From the NCBI GenBank assembly GCA_964395715.1, contig CAYNAU010000004.1, positions 62,001 through 126,000 on the forward strand: a DNA stretch of 64,000 bases, in the 5' to 3' direction. Made by a program: the position numbers and the translations under genes. Below are positions 63,230-64,000 of the stretch, piece after piece (position 1 is the first letter of the stretch; every line of letters starts with the position of its first letter). This DNA comes from Porticoccus sp964395715. Lineage in GTDB: Bacteria > Pseudomonadota > Gammaproteobacteria > Pseudomonadales > Porticoccaceae. Under the pieces are notes generated by a model. It saw only the letters and a list, made by a program, of their open reading frames with translations, searched no databases and had not been told where the DNA came from.

Positions 63230-64000
63230 TCAAATACGGAAACGATCCCGAAGATTGGTCAACATCCCGGATTTAGTGGGTGCCAACTCCTCAGCCTCCT
63301 GCTCTTCGGACATAGCATTATCGAGAATTTTGCTGGTATTTTTCATGAATATGCTTGTCACTGCAGGGATGTCGACATCATAACCTGACAACTCCAGATC
63401 CCTTGCAATGGCCAGCTTTGAAACTGAACGCGCTTTGGCCACGCCAGTGCTGAGCAATGCATTTCGCGACTGCTCCTCGTCCTTCAGGTCCAGCAGTATA
63501 TATTCACCAGAAGCCTTGGCTTTTTTCTGATTGAACACGGCCACTTTGGGAGTCAAACGGGAATCTGCATGCTGTTCAACCACCACCCCAACATCGCCAG
63601 TGGTCAACTCCACCAGAGTGCCGGTGGGGTACAACCCGATTGACTGGATAAACTGAACAACCAGATCATCTTGAAATTTCTTGTCTCGCATGTTGTAAAG
63701 CAGGCTGACGGCACGTGACGGTGCCACAGGATCCTCAGATTCCTGGGGATTAGAGATGGCATCATAGGTTGTGGCAATACCCGCTACACGGGCCAACAGG
63801 GGAATTTTTCCTCCCATGATGCCCTCTGGGAAGCCACTGCCGTCAAAACGTTCACAGTGGTAACGAACCACTGATATCACCCGTGGCTCAACACTTTTCG
63901 AGGCACGCAGCATCTCCACCCCGTACTCGACAAACTGCTGGTATTCTTTATTCTCTTCAGCGGTGCGACGCTTTTTACGCAACAGCCCATTGGGCAATTT
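63230..64000 (-). CDS. HD-GYP domain phosphodiesterase, C-terminal part, cut by window edge
   Basis: The minus-strand frame is open to the last base of the window, so the start is outside. The first visible residues, KLPNGLLRKK, fit the piece just after the HD metal site. HCERFDGSGFPEG is the GYP-region signature that binds c-di-GMP. The last 120 residues form an extra C-terminal domain (GDVGVVVEQHADSRLTPKVAV), followed by a tail. Likely a c-di-GMP phosphodiesterase (to pGpG or GMP). It converges on psd. Confidence 0.9.
   Translation of the reverse strand, partial: KLPNGLLRKKRRTAEENKEYQQFVEYGVEMLRASKSVEPRVISVVRYHCERFDGSGFPEGIMGGKIPLLARVAGIATTYDAISNPQESEDPVAPSRAVSLLYNMRDKKFQDDLVVQFIQSIGLYPTGTLVELTTGDVGVVVEQHADSRLTPKVAVFNQKKAKASGEYILLDLKDEEQSRNALLSTGVAKARSVSKLAIARDLELSGYDVDIPAVTSIFMKNTSKILDNAMSEEQEAEELAPTKSGMLTNLRDRFRI

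Noticed and set aside
1..64000. Search by eye for tRNA, rRNA, CRISPR arrays, insertion sequences and prophage genes
   Set aside because: No tRNA-like cloverleaf tail, repeat-spacer array, transposase or integrase (other than XerD) was seen.

Overview
The window is a dense, almost gap-free stretch of a gammaproteobacterial chromosome. Several blocks have the gene order known from Pseudomonas-like genomes: rpsP-rimM-trmD-rplS, ffh-ccsA-like-CorC-like, hfq-hflX-hflK-hflC-DUF2065-hisZ-purA, nnr-tsaE-amiB-mutL, mscS-orn, and rsgA-rhdA-psd. The GC content is moderate. Leucine catabolism genes with a LiuR site, FeoAB with a Fur box, and EpmA/EpmB-type EF-P modification fit a free-living, probably marine or environmental species near Pseudomonadales/Cellvibrionales. 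The exact taxon cannot be fixed from this sequence. I found no rRNA, tRNA, CRISPR array, insertion sequence or prophage.

Layout. 1-2703: the end of a hybrid sensor kinase (+), then dsbC and xerD (-). 2762-6448: the rplS/trmD/rimM/rpsP ribosome and tRNA operon and ffh (-). 6581-10325: a cytochrome c assembly-like membrane protein, a CorC/HlyC-type CBS protein, DUF1289 and two Nudix hydrolases. 10353-13866: a YqfO-like protein, Fur-controlled feoAB and a CBS-pair protein. 14036-23398 (-): purA, hisZ, DUF2065, hflC, hflK, hflX, hfq, miaA, epmA and efp, with epmB divergent from efp. 24630-29304: a FimX-like c-di-GMP protein, serB and a YtjB-like membrane protein. 29357-33461 (+): the LiuR site, liuR, and the leucine/isovalerate genes liuA, liuB, liuC. 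33463-44965 (-): a lipoprotein, an EamA transporter and a complete guanidine utilisation operon under a guanidine-I (ykkC) riboswitch. 45216-49434 (+): an RND efflux pair. 49526-57111 (-): peptidoglycan enzymes (YcbK- and YcbB-like), yccF, mutL, amiB, tsaE, nnr. 57177 to the end: queG (+), ytoQ-orn-mscS (-), rsgA, rhdA, psd (+) and a truncated HD-GYP protein (-).

How the parts work together. The most interesting system is the riboswitch-controlled guanidine operon. An imported substrate, most likely guanidine, would be carboxylated by the biotin-dependent carboxylase, deiminated by two urea-carboxylase-associated proteins to allophanate, and hydrolysed by AtzF to ammonia and CO2, supplying nitrogen. 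The leader shows a specific switch: two blocks downstream of the aptamer, one of them the Shine-Dalgarno region, are exactly complementary (8 and 9 bp) to two blocks inside the aptamer, in the order needed for one nested alternative fold. This predicts translational control.

Other points of note: the mutL-miaA neighbours of related genomes are about 30 kb apart here, with yccF now behind mutL and epmA overlapping miaA; the liu operon stops after liuC with no MCC alpha subunit or HMG-CoA lyase beside it; ytoQ is translationally coupled to orn; and many conserved genes appear to start at TTG.
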